This document shows, piece by piece, positions 1 through 7,549 of a stretch of DNA of 43,994 nt. Within the stretch, counting starts at the first letter, position 1, and the number at the start of each line of letters is the position of its first letter. The notes under the pieces are model-generated. The model ran no database searches. It worked only from the letters and a program-made list of their open reading frames with translations, and had not been told where the DNA came from. Source of the DNA: a virus; the IMG/VR virus record IMGVR_UViG_3300032397_000028, positions 1-43,994 of that record; one strand, written 5' to 3'. The position numbers and the translations under genes were made by a program.

Positions 1-512
1 GGGTAGCTAAAGACATCGAACGCTTGGAGAATCGTATGGCAACTGTCGAACATTACCAAAGCGACACTGCTTCGATGTTCAACAAGATTTTACTGTCCAG
101 TCGTGAGATCGCCAATCAGATAGTAGCGTTGGATGGACAGATGAAAGATTCCATCCAAGCCATGTGGAATCGGCTAGCCGAACAACGAAGGGACCTTCAG
201 GCTAACTGTGATATTCGACATCACCATGTAGATCGTCGCATCGACAAGTTGGAAGAAGGCGACGAACGGATAGAACGTAAGGTCGAAGATATGTCTGAGA
301 TCTCCAAGATTCACATGATCCAAGATCTAAAGTCACAAGTCGACGAGTACAAGAAACAGCTGCATGTGGTTCGTGTGACAAAAACTTCGTGGCGTAAGTA
401 CTGGATTTCTATTATCGTAGGTATCATCATGTGTATTTTGGGGGCTACGACTACGTACTGGGTGAATGTTGCGACACATCGGGCGACGCAAGCAATAGGA
501 GGCGCAAAATGA
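1..512 (+). CDS. coiled-coil protein with C-terminal membrane anchor (5' partial)
   Basis: The frame is open to the left window edge, so the true start may lie upstream; internal candidates are TTG at 24 and ATG at 36. The protein is rich in charged heptad-like sequence (roughly residues 5-125 counted from 24) and ends in one strongly hydrophobic segment (ISIIVGIIMCILGATTTYWV) followed by a short tail, giving a long soluble coiled-coil domain anchored at the C-terminus. It is followed with a 4-bp ATGA overlap by a cysteine peptidase and then by small secreted proteins, and a transglycosylase lies convergently nearby, so a role in lysis or in the cell envelope (holin- or spanin-like) is an inference from position. 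No family was recognised. Confidence 0.75.
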   Translation, partial: VAKDIERLENRMATVEHYQSDTASMFNKILLSSREIANQIVALDGQMKDSIQAMWNRLAEQRRDLQANCDIRHHHVDRRIDKLEEGDERIERKVEDMSEISKIHMIQDLKSQVDEYKKQLHVVRVTKTSWRKYWISIIVGIIMCILGATTTYWVNVATHRATQAIGGAK

Positions 513-1357
513 TCGTACTGAGGAACGCTACGCAAGTTCGAGTCAATCTTCCCCCGATGGGATGGCAACCAGACCCACCAGACAAGAAGGACTGGATGTT
601 CTCGGCAACCAAGACGGTGTCAAGTGTTACAGCGGCGGCACTCACCAACCTGGAGATGGACCTGGAGGTATACTTCCGACCTGTTTCCGACCAGATGCAA
701 TTCCCGTCATGCACGGCAAACGCTGGAGCCGATACGCTCGAAGCCGTGACGGTTGTCGAGAAGGTCGGGGCAGAGCTGCCTCTGCAAGAGGCTATCGACT
801 CAACACCAGACGCGAGTCGCATGTTTCTTTGGTACAACGGACGGCAGATGATGGATCCTCCGCAGGGTAGTAATGCTGCGTCGGGGTGTCACAACCGGCT
901 CGTCGTAGATTCAATAGCGAGATTCGGGGTTCCAACTGAGACTGAGTGGCCGTACGCCCCAGAGAACGCAACGCGACGGCCGTCGTTGAAAGCCTATAGA
1001 GAAGCAAAACGTCATATGTGTCTCTCGTACTATGGCATTGGAGAAGCAGGGAATCGTCGTGCTTCGCTCGTACGCGTAGCGCTTGGATCGAAGCTACCTG
1101 TCATCTTCGGTGGTCCTATCGGCGTCGAGTTCCAGGATTACGCTGGGGGCTCTAAGGTACTAGGGTACCCACAAGGCGAGATTCTGGGCGGGCACGCGAT
1201 GGTTATCTGTGGGTGGAACCCAAAGCTCCAAGCATTCAAGGTGCGCAATTCGTGGTCCAAGTATTGGGGCAACAACGGGTATTGTTGGCTTCATGCAGAC
1301 TACATCGCCAACCCAAACATGAGTGGGTTCTGGGTCATCTCGAAGGGGTCACTATGA
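509..1357 (+). CDS. papain-like (C1 family) cysteine peptidase
   Basis: A 282-residue protein with the papain triad in order: a Gln-x-Pro-Ser-Cys-Thr-Ala-Asn-Ala motif with the nucleophile at about Cys68, His at about 229 in GGHAMVICGW, and Asn at about 247 in VRNSWSKYWG. This matches bacterial and viral C1 peptidases. No signal peptide is evident. The start at 509 is chosen because AGGAGG lies just upstream and ATG overlaps the previous stop (ATGA). Possible jobs are head or tail maturation, or attack on host proteins at lysis; neighbours with TM or signal sequences favour the envelope. Catalytic residues are seen; substrate is unknown. Confidence 0.88.
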   Translation: MIVLRNATQVRVNLPPMGWQPDPPDKKDWMFSATKTVSSVTAAALTNLEMDLEVYFRPVSDQMQFPSCTANAGADTLEAVTVVEKVGAELPLQEAIDSTPDASRMFLWYNGRQMMDPPQGSNAASGCHNRLVVDSIARFGVPTETEWPYAPENATRRPSLKAYREAKRHMCLSYYGIGEAGNRRASLVRVALGSKLPVIFGGPIGVEFQDYAGGSKVLGYPQGEILGGHAMVICGWNPKLQAFKVRNSWSKYWGNNGYCWLHADYIANPNMSGFWVISKGSL

Positions 1358-1674
1358 AGTTGTGGCATGCTCTTGCATTCGTGTTCGGTGTAACAGCAAT
1401 CATCTTCGGTCTAACTGGATCCTGTTCGACGGTGAAGCCCGCATGTCAGATCATCGACCTTGTTGATAACGCATGCGTGGTGTTTGCAGTGCAAGGGCCA
1501 GACGGTGGGAAGGTACTTGTACCGGCTGAGTCGTTGGGGGCTAAACCGTGTTCTTCGACAGCAATACCTTATGTAGACCCCAAGCTATACCGCCCAGACT
1601 ACGGAGCGATGCTCGACCGTATCTGCGACGCAGGGGGAGAGGAGCTAGCCAAGCAATGTGCTCCAAGAAAGTAA
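1354..1674 (+). CDS. small secreted or lipoprotein-like protein
   Basis: A 106-residue protein starting with a typical export signal (MKLWHALAFVFGVTAIIFGL) followed by TGSCS, a weak lipobox. The remainder is cysteine-rich (about six Cys), consistent with disulfides outside the cytoplasm. The start overlaps the peptidase stop in ATGA. It shares only a short GPDGG motif with the next protein. It may be an envelope or lysis accessory; no family was recognised. Confidence 0.72.
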   Translation: MKLWHALAFVFGVTAIIFGLTGSCSTVKPACQIIDLVDNACVVFAVQGPDGGKVLVPAESLGAKPCSSTAIPYVDPKLYRPDYGAMLDRICDAGGEELAKQCAPRK

Positions 1675-1967
1675 CGCTGTGGTTGCTAGCATTACTGCTC
1701 GCATGCGGGCCCAAGTCAAAGCAGGAGCCCGAGCCGGTCATTCGACCTGTCGATAGCAGTCTTTGCGGGAAGGCATGTGCGAAGATGCAGTCGGTCGGTC
1801 CCGACGGTGGCCCGTGTGAAGAGGCCCAACCGATTCAAGTTGGCGACGCGTCGGTTATCTGCACTGAAATGTGCGAGTACGATCACAAGAACGGCGTCGA
1901 TTGGAACACGTCGTGCCTCGTGAATATCAAAACATGCTCGGAAATCGAATCGCAGTGCAGTCCCTGA
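1656..1967 (+). CDS. small lipoprotein (possible outer-membrane spanin subunit)
   Basis: A 103-residue protein whose N-terminus MCSKKVTLWLLALLLACG has a good lipobox (LLAC), predicting lipidation at Cys17. The mature part is short, with a Pro/Glu-rich stretch and several Cys. GGGGGAGAGGAG lies upstream of the ATG. It overlaps the previous gene by 19 bp in another frame, an arrangement often seen in lysis cassettes. The lipobox suggests a Gram-negative-type envelope. The spanin assignment is an inference from size, lipobox and position only. Confidence 0.7.
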   Translation: MCSKKVTLWLLALLLACGPKSKQEPEPVIRPVDSSLCGKACAKMQSVGPDGGPCEEAQPIQVGDASVICTEMCEYDHKNGVDWNTSCLVNIKTCSEIESQCSP

Positions 1968-2056
1968 TCTGCATCTTGCTTGCACCGTTTCTGGCATGCG
2001 GGCTTGCGTGGTTGGCTGTTTACTTTACGCTTCGCCTCAAGCTCAAGCGCCGCTAA
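1934..2056 (+). CDS. possible 40-residue single-TM peptide
   Basis: A short frame with N-terminal MLGNRIAVQSL, one hydrophobic segment (ICILLAPFLACGLAWLAVYF) and a basic tail LRLKLKRR, the topology of a small inner-membrane peptide. It overlaps the end of the lipoprotein gene and ends just inside the 3' end of the convergent transglycosylase. No clear Shine-Dalgarno sequence is visible, so it is only a candidate. Confidence 0.4.
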   Translation: MLGNRIAVQSLICILLAPFLACGLAWLAVYFTLRLKLKRR

Positions 2057-2696
2057 AGACCTCGCAAGCGTCACCGTACCACGCCGCCATGCGGTCTAGC
2101 CCGTTCCCGTAAACTCGAAGCCCCCAAAGGTTGTCTGTTGAGGCGTACAACCCGCCAGCATTATAGACTGCATACAGCAAAATAGGATCGTCATCGATGC
2201 TTAGCATATTTTTCGCGGTTGCAAGGTACGCGGCACCGTACTGAAACGCGTATGTGGAGGTACACAAGATATCTTGCCACCTTCCATTCGTAGGTGTTCG
2301 AAGTTGGGTATGAGTTTTCGCAAGACTTTCTGCAGTTTTCGTGAGAATTTGCATTGGGCCGTACGACCAGTCGTGGAGACCTGCTTCGTACCGCTCAGCG
2401 ATGAGCTGTCCTCGGCTCTCGGTCGCACAAACGGCAGCTATCACGCGAACGTCTACACCGAATTGTGCTGAGGCTACTTGTAGTTCCTTGCCGAACTGGT
2501 CTTTGATGCGTTGTACTGTGACTGGTTTGCCTTTTGACCTTTTAGGTTCGGGGTCATTCACGAACACACCTTTGTCTGTACGATACCATGAGTGTCGTTC
2601 CTCGTAGGCTGGTAGGGCCAACACGATACGAGAAGCTGTTGAGAATTCTCTCAAAGCTGCAGTGACGGGGGTCCATACTACGGCTGGATTTGGCAT
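2043..2696 (-). CDS. lytic transglycosylase-like endolysin (SLT fold)
   Basis: A 217-residue protein with the lysozyme-like SLT signatures: VIAAVCATESRGQ carrying the catalytic Glu, SYGPMQIL and AVYNAGG. This family cleaves peptidoglycan glycan strands, so this is a good candidate for the phage endolysin or a tail-associated muralytic enzyme. No signal peptide is seen, so access to the wall would need a holin or virion delivery. The start at 2696 is chosen over an in-frame Met 23 codons upstream because GAGGA lies about 7 nt before it. It is convergent with the possible lysis genes to the left. Confidence 0.85.
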   Translation of the reverse strand: MPNPAVVWTPVTAALREFSTASRIVLALPAYEERHSWYRTDKGVFVNDPEPKRSKGKPVTVQRIKDQFGKELQVASAQFGVDVRVIAAVCATESRGQLIAERYEAGLHDWSYGPMQILTKTAESLAKTHTQLRTPTNGRWQDILCTSTYAFQYGAAYLATAKNMLSIDDDPILLYAVYNAGGLYASTDNLWGLRVYGNGLDRMAAWYGDACEVFSGA

Positions 2697-2905
2697 TGGG
2701 TATCCTCGTTTTTTGGCATTGTTTGAATTTGAGCGTTTAGGGCCTTGCCCGAAAGCAGGAGCCATCGTTCTTGTTCGTGGTCTGGTAGTCCATTCCAGAT
2801 GTCAACTAGCCACGTCAGGTCGTTCGTACCTTTCAGATGCACTTCTCGGTAGATGACGCTCATGAAGCCGAACCACATGCAGAATCCGTAATTGGTGTCA
2901 CGCAT
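2678..2905 (-). CDS. hypothetical protein
   Basis: A 75-residue protein, Trp-rich (TWLVDIWNGLPDHEQERWLLL), with a good AGGAG 6 nt before the ATG. It lies 2 bp downstream of the RuvC-like gene and overlaps the start of the transglycosylase gene by 19 bp, so the three minus-strand genes form one operon. The central motif resembles a short helix pair; no family was recognised. Confidence 0.7.
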   Translation of the reverse strand: MRDTNYGFCMWFGFMSVIYREVHLKGTNDLTWLVDIWNGLPDHEQERWLLLSGKALNAQIQTMPKNEDTQCQIQP

Positions 2906-2907
2906 TA

Positions 2908-3468
2908 TCAACTCCTAGATGCCGTAGTCCGTATCAATCGCAGAACGTCGCCGTTGAGGGAGGCTACTACGGTTGCGACGGCATCGGTTGGGTGTTCGAG
3001 GTGCGTAGCCGTAACTGCCGCCTCGGTGCACAACGAATCGAATGTTGGGTAGCGTGTTCGTACGGCTTTGAGTACATCCAATTTCGAGGCTACAGTAACG
3101 CCACACGTCTGTTTCTTGACCTCTTGGGGGGAGACCTGTACTAGCGGGATCCCTTGAGATTCTGACAGCGCCGCAAGAACTCCCCAACACATAGCGACTT
3201 TCGCCGCGGCTGAGGCGTTACGCGGAAAGCTCATGGATTCGGCGCAGATTGCGAGAACTTTGTTGCCGGCAACCAGCTCGGACAAGGCCTTTGCGATCTC
3301 GCGTCCTCGACGGAAGTTATCGTCGGCTGCATAGACGGCACGTTTCGCATCGACCTTCTTTGTTGCGATCACACCTATTCGTACGAGCCGTTCGTCAGTT
3401 GGACGCACTTCCACTAGTGCGTATCCGACGGACGCAAATCCAGGATCGATACCAAGCACAAGTCCCAT
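2908..3468 (-). CDS. RuvC-like Holliday junction resolvase
   Basis: A 186-residue protein with the RuvC/RNase H fold acidic residues: LGIDPG near the N-terminus, AESMSF in the middle and HPTDAVATVVA near the C-terminus. Length is close to cellular RuvC. The family cuts four-way junctions; in phages it resolves recombination and replication intermediates before packaging. It is the first gene of a minus-strand operon. The -10 element lies only 6 bp before the ATG, so the mRNA is probably leaderless. Catalytic residues are seen; the role is from the family. Confidence 0.9.
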   Translation of the reverse strand: MGLVLGIDPGFASVGYALVEVRPTDERLVRIGVIATKKVDAKRAVYAADDNFRRGREIAKALSELVAGNKVLAICAESMSFPRNASAAAKVAMCWGVLAALSESQGIPLVQVSPQEVKKQTCGVTVASKLDVLKAVRTRYPTFDSLCTEAAVTATHLEHPTDAVATVVASLNGDVLRLIRTTASRS

Positions 3469-3474
3469 AGTGCG

Positions 3475-3502
3475 TGTATAGCATAGATTGCAGGGATTGC
3501 AA
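3475..3502 (-). promoter_or_regulatory. promoter of the RuvC-like operon, probably leaderless
   Basis: On the minus strand TTGCAA (3497-3502) is followed after 16 bp by TATACA (3475-3480), with TGC directly before the -10 as an extended element. Only 6 bp separate the -10 from the ATG at 3468, so transcription should begin at or next to the start codon. The TGC-WATACA pattern recurs at other promoters in the window. Confidence 0.7.
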
Positions 3503-3847
3503 ACACATTGTGTTCTTTTTTGACGCTACGCAGCGCGGTGCAGGTCTGCGGTGGTGACCGCTTGTGTCATAGGGGTATTTTCGTTCAACATCGAAAAGTC
3601 ACCGATACCTGCGGTTCAGTCTTGCAATGATTCCAAAAGTTGCATAGATTCCGTAACTTGCACCAGCAAGATTCGTATGTTCTAGCCAAAATAATCAAAT
3701 TGCCCGAAGTGACGTTCCGAGTTCTCGGCTCCGAGCTGAAAGGTGACGATTGCAGGTCTCGGTGCAACTTCGCGTATTTGCGTCGTCCGCGAGCGGCGCA
3801 ATCTTTGCAATACATGCTAGTAGGCGGCAGGGAACAAGGAGACGAAG
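3503..3847. promoter_or_regulatory. divergent control region with TTGCA repeats
   Basis: This gene-free stretch separates the minus-strand resolvase operon from the plus-strand genes. It holds three TTGCA boxes exactly 18 bp apart (3622, 3640, 3658), the first two followed by a shared ATTCC, and a plus-strand TGC-AATACA extended -10 at 3806-3814 that may serve the next operon. No convincing -35 precedes that -10. AAGGAG for the next gene lies at its right end. The boxes are probably regulator or sigma contacts, by inference. Confidence 0.5.
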
Positions 3848-4063
3848 ATGAACACAGAACCAAAGTTTCGTCTGGTAATCGGGGGCACGGCGGCACTCGG
3901 CGGAGGATACTTCGTGCGATGCAGAGCCAAGTCAATCAGCGGTGCCATTGCACGCCTGAGAGCTGCGATGAAGACCACATACTGCAACAAAGGACAGGTC
4001 CAGTACCGAGGCCCAGAGGACAACGGATGGTATGTTCTCTGGACGCACAAGGGGTCGCAGTAG
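3848..4063 (+). CDS. hypothetical protein
   Basis: A 71-residue protein preceded by AAGGAG at a good distance. It begins MNTEPKFRLVIGG and has a compact alpha/beta-like pattern with aromatic C-terminal residues (NGWYVLWTHKG). It is the first plus-strand gene after the divergent control region. No family was recognised. Confidence 0.7.
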   Translation: MNTEPKFRLVIGGTAALGGGYFVRCRAKSISGAIARLRAAMKTTYCNKGQVQYRGPEDNGWYVLWTHKGSQ

Positions 4064-4145
4064 TAGCGCTAGAGACGCTTCGGCCAAAGGCGGAATCATG
4101 AACAGGCAATCAGGGCATATGCCCTCAACACAAGGAGTCGATACC

Positions 4146-4745
4146 ATGGCAAAGAAATCCAGCAAATCCATAACCACCACCAAGCATGCAGCCATCGCTG
4201 AAGCGGACGAGCCGCAAACCGACGCAACGGAGGAGCAGGCGGGCCAGAGCGATTCCTCGGCCCAACTGCCCCCGACAGGGGCAGAGACGCTTGCAGCCTC
4301 TCCTGCAGCTCCTGCAGAGACCAAGAACCGGAAGCGCAGCCGAGGCGCCTCTCACGAGCGAGCCTTCCGTAGCTTGAACGTAGCCATTCGAAGCCTGCAC
4401 GTAGCAGCGCGATTTTTGGCAGCTTACACCACCGAATACCCCAGTGATGCAAACGCAGTTTTGACCGAGATCAAGGGAGCTGAGGCGCGACTCTTGTTGT
4501 CGGTAGCAAAGTTTGGTGGAGCTGCAGCTTGGGTAAAGAAGCCCACAACTACAGGCAACACCAAGGTCAGCTCGACTCTTGTTGTCGGTAGCAAAGTCAG
4601 GCTCCGTAAGCCGGACAATTTCGAGGCCTTGATTCCCGATATCGCATTCACAGTGGACAAGATTGGTGGGGGGCGCGCTCTCATCAAGAGTCCTCTCGGA
4701 GAGAGCTTTGTCTTGTCTATCAGAGACCTCAAGCTCGCCGCTTGA
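4146..4745 (+). CDS. hypothetical protein, basic middle, possible small beta-barrel C-terminus
   Basis: A 199-residue protein. Residues 1-65 are low-complexity (Ala, Glu, Pro, Thr), then a basic helical section (KNRKRSRGASHERAFRSLN), then a C-terminal segment (LVVGSKVRLRKPDNFE to LSIRDLKLAA) that reads like a KOW/SH3-type barrel. ATG 4146 has AAGGAG 10 bp upstream; an in-frame ATG at 4098 lacks one. A 25-bp exact repeat inside the gene is read in two frames. DNA or RNA binding is an inference from the basic region and barrel. Confidence 0.75.
   Translation: MAKKSSKSITTTKHAAIAEADEPQTDATEEQAGQSDSSAQLPPTGAETLAASPAAPAETKNRKRSRGASHERAFRSLNVAIRSLHVAARFLAAYTTEYPSDANAVLTEIKGAEARLLLSVAKFGGAAAWVKKPTTTGNTKVSSTLVVGSKVRLRKPDNFEALIPDIAFTVDKIGGGRALIKSPLGESFVLSIRDLKLAA
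4488..4597 (+). repeat. 25-bp exact direct repeat pair inside a gene
   Basis: The 25 bp at 4488-4512 recur exactly at 4573-4597, 85 bp later. Since 85 is not a multiple of 3, the same DNA is read as RLLLSVAK the first time and STLVVGSK the second. Confidence 0.9.
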
Positions 4746-4792
4746 ACAACGGCACTTGCGTGGAGAGTACCTGATACGGCCCTCCAAGCACT

Positions 4793-4830
4793 AGGGACGG
4801 AAAATAGGGACGGAAAACAGGGACGGAGGC
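4793..4830 (+). repeat. three tandem 13-bp units upstream of a small zinc-finger gene
   Basis: Three successive AGGGACGGAAAAY-like units (4793, 4806, 4819), the last ending in GGAGGC, which supplies the Shine-Dalgarno-like GGAGG for the gene at 4840. It may present multiple ribosome docking sites or be a simple slippage repeat. Confidence 0.75.
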
Positions 4831-4839
4831 GAATCATTC

Positions 4840-5109
4840 ATGAGGCCGTGTAGCTGCAATCACGTCTATATCGACATCCAAGGGATTCTCGCCTGCAGGT
4901 ACTGCGGCAAGTTTGCTGACATCGACGACCAGCCGGTTCCGGAGGACGGATGCCTCGTCGAGATTCTCGAAGCGAGCGGCTTCGAGGAAGACCCTATCAC
5001 AGAAGCGTCCGGTATGGGTGGCGAGATTCTGGAGCTTGAAAGGCGTAAGTGCGCCTCCAAAGCATGCTGCAAGTGCCGAGCAGAACTGGCATTGCGGAGG
5101 ATGCCGTGA
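4840..5109 (+). CDS. small zinc-finger-like protein
   Basis: An 89-residue protein with an N-terminal CSCNH...CRYCGK zinc-binding pattern and a second cluster KCASKACCKCR near the C-terminus, separated by an acidic section. It is translationally coupled (GTGA overlap) to the downstream AAA ATPase, so it may be a partner or adaptor. No named family was recognised. Confidence 0.7.
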   Translation: MRPCSCNHVYIDIQGILACRYCGKFADIDDQPVPEDGCLVEILEASGFEEDPITEASGMGGEILELERRKCASKACCKCRAELALRRMP

Positions 5110-6260
5110 ACAACCTCCTCAGCACAATACTCTTCACTCCTATGGGCCATGGGGCGTGGGGACTCCCGGTGGTGTTCACCGGGATGCCGGGGAGTGCCAA
5201 GACGCGCAAGCTCGCGCAGCTTGCGGCATCTTGGGGACTGCCCTTTGAAGGTCTTGCCGTGGGAGCACGCGGCGAGGGAGCCTTCGGGGTCGTGCCAGTC
5301 CCTGACGGGGCTGGCAGGGTGACCTATCCACGTCCTGATTGGACAGACCGTTTCGTCAGTCAAGGTCGCGGGCTCATCCTTGTAGACGAGCTCACGACAG
5401 CTGGCGAGCTATTGCAGCACGCACTGATGGCGCTGTTATCAGAGCGTGTCATCGGCTCGCATCAGCTCCCTGGTGGAGTACGCGTCATCGGCGCGTGCAA
5501 CCCTCCCGACGTCGTGCGAGGCTTCACCCTGGCGGCGCCAGTCGCAAACCGGATCGGTCATCTGAAGTGGGAGGCTCCGAGCCTCGACGACTGGTCCGAA
5601 CACATGATGTCTCAGGTGAGCGAAACGACTCTCACATCGAAGGATCCTGCCGCAGAAGAGAGCAGGGTCCTGCTTCAATGGCCGAGCTACTTCGGCCGAA
5701 GCGTCGCATCGGCGACCGCGTTTCTCAGGACCGATCCTGAGATGCGCGAGAGACCATTTCCCGTGGATGACCCACGTGGAAGCGGTCCTTGGCCGTCGTT
5801 GAGAACGTGGGACTATGCCATGAGAGCAGACGCGAGTGCACGTCTGCACGGGCTAGAAGCGGTCGGGCGCGAAGCGCTCGTGGAGAGCTTCATAGGCAAC
5901 CAGGCTGCAGCGTCTTGGTTCACGTGGGCCGAACAGGCGGATCTCCCCGACCCGGCCGACGTGCTCGACGGGAAGGTCAAGTATCAGGTTGAGCCTCATC
6001 GGCTCGACCGAGCGTATGCTGTGCTTCAAGGGTGCACGGCGATGCTAGCAGCACCCGCGACTGAGTCTGCGGCTGAGAAAGCCGCGCGGCTCACGCGTAG
6101 CGCATGCGTGTGGTCGATCCTTTCCGCTGTCGGTGTGACTGCGGCTGACATCGTCGTGCCGTTCGCGGCGCGATTGGTCAAGGCAGGACTTCACAAGTGC
6201 CCCGAGGCACAACCCGTTCTCAAGGTCATCAATCCGGCAGTAACAGCGGGGGTCAAGTGA
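5106..6260 (+). CDS. MoxR-type AAA+ ATPase
   Basis: A 384-residue protein with Walker A GMPGSAKT, Walker B GLILVDE and sensor-1 region VRVIGACNPP, as in MoxR/RavA-type AAA+ chaperone ATPases. These remodel partner proteins, usually with a VWA-domain protein encoded beside them, as here. GTG at 5106 is chosen because GGAGG sits 5 bp upstream and the GTGA overlaps the previous stop. The arrangement ATPase, VWA protein, third gene with 4-bp overlaps suggests one complex. Its target in the phage cycle is unknown. Confidence 0.85.
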   Translation: MNNLLSTILFTPMGHGAWGLPVVFTGMPGSAKTRKLAQLAASWGLPFEGLAVGARGEGAFGVVPVPDGAGRVTYPRPDWTDRFVSQGRGLILVDELTTAGELLQHALMALLSERVIGSHQLPGGVRVIGACNPPDVVRGFTLAAPVANRIGHLKWEAPSLDDWSEHMMSQVSETTLTSKDPAAEESRVLLQWPSYFGRSVASATAFLRTDPEMRERPFPVDDPRGSGPWPSLRTWDYAMRADASARLHGLEAVGREALVESFIGNQAAASWFTWAEQADLPDPADVLDGKVKYQVEPHRLDRAYAVLQGCTAMLAAPATESAAEKAARLTRSACVWSILSAVGVTAADIVVPFAARLVKAGLHKCPEAQPVLKVINPAVTAGVK

Positions 6261-7549
6261 CACCTGCTGAACTATTCGGGGTCGCACGCCACTTGGTAGC
6301 GACCAAGCTCCCGTATATGCGCTCGGCGCTTACGGGATGCGTCGCCATCGAGTCGGCCGAAGTCGATACGATGGCGATGTCCGAGCGTGGGGTTCTGGTC
6401 TGGAACCCCGAATTTGTCAAGGACCTCAAGCCGCAGGAAGCGGCTGGAGTGGTCTACCACGAGCTTCTACATTGGATGCTCGACCATCACGCACGGCTCG
6501 GCGATCGCGACCCCGACATGTGGAATACCGCGGCGGACTTGTCGATCTATCCGGCAGTGACTGCCGTGTTCTCTCTGCCTGCGGATGCGTATCGCCCAGA
6601 GTTGTTCGGGTGGCCCTCAGGCGAGACCGCTGAGGGCTACTACGCTCGGCTGACACAACGACAGCAACAGTCTAGCAAGTCTGGTCCTGGAAAGCCGCAG
6701 CAAGGTCAAGCGCAGTCCGATCCGGGCAAGGGTCAAGGCGATTCTAGTTCGGATCGTAGTGCGGATGACTCCAAGGCTGGAGAGCCCGAGAAGGTTACTC
6801 AGGGCAAGTGCGGTTCCGCAGCTAGCAATCCTTCGAAAGGAGAACCGGACAAGGACTCACCACTCAACCGTACTCCTGCGCAATGCGCGCGCGTGCGTAG
6901 GGCAGTCGCTGAAGCCGCAAAGGCTGCAGCACAGTCGGGCAAAGGCGAACTTCCCGGCGAGCTAGCTCGATGGGCCATGATGACCTTGGCTCCGCCGAAG
7001 GTTCCTTGGCGCACGAAGCTGCAGCACCTCGCACGCCAAGCGGTGACGTTCCGCTCTGGCGCGCAAGTCTATCGGTTCGATGGCCCGAGTCGGCGTCAGG
7101 CTGGACTCGGATACGGAGCAGGGAAAGGCGTGCTTCCGAGAATGCGCGCTCCGAGCCCCAAGATCGTTGTTGCCATCGACACATCAGGCTCGATGGGTGG
7201 TGACGATCTCGTGGCTGCATTGCGTGAGGTACGGGGCATTCTGCAGGCGATGCGATGCCCTCTCGAACTTGTCTCGTGTGATGCTCACGTCAACGCCATC
7301 GGGCGAGTGACTCGCATCGAGGACGTTCCGGCACTACTAAAAGGTGGTGGCGGTACGAACTTCAGGCCAGTGTTCGAGCTCCTGGAGAAGGAGCACCCGC
7401 AGCCTGAGATCGTCATCTACATGACGGATGGCGATGGACGCTACCCGGAGAAGCCCGGATGGACCCATGTCATATGGGTACTGGTCGGAAGCTACGTGAA
7501 ACAGCCCCCATGGGGTGACGTTGTCAGGGTGGAGGAGGACAGCAAATGA
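6257..7549 (+). CDS. metallopeptidase-like and VWA domain protein
   Basis: A 430-residue protein. Residues about 5-110 contain YHELLHWMLDHH, an HExxH zinc motif as in the DUF2201/VWA-like metallopeptidase family. Residues about 135-225 are a low-complexity Gln/Ser/Gly/Lys linker. The C-terminal domain has a VWA MIDAS pattern: DTSGSM, GGTNF and MTDGDG. GTG at 6257 overlaps the stop of the ATPase gene (GTGA). In this family the VWA protein is the substrate adaptor of the MoxR ATPase. The intact HExxH could be catalytic or structural. Confidence 0.85.
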   Translation: MTPAELFGVARHLVATKLPYMRSALTGCVAIESAEVDTMAMSERGVLVWNPEFVKDLKPQEAAGVVYHELLHWMLDHHARLGDRDPDMWNTAADLSIYPAVTAVFSLPADAYRPELFGWPSGETAEGYYARLTQRQQQSSKSGPGKPQQGQAQSDPGKGQGDSSSDRSADDSKAGEPEKVTQGKCGSAASNPSKGEPDKDSPLNRTPAQCARVRRAVAEAAKAAAQSGKGELPGELARWAMMTLAPPKVPWRTKLQHLARQAVTFRSGAQVYRFDGPSRRQAGLGYGAGKGVLPRMRAPSPKIVVAIDTSGSMGGDDLVAALREVRGILQAMRCPLELVSCDAHVNAIGRVTRIEDVPALLKGGGGTNFRPVFELLEKEHPQPEIVIYMTDGDGRYPEKPGWTHVIWVLVGSYVKQPPWGDVVRVEEDSK

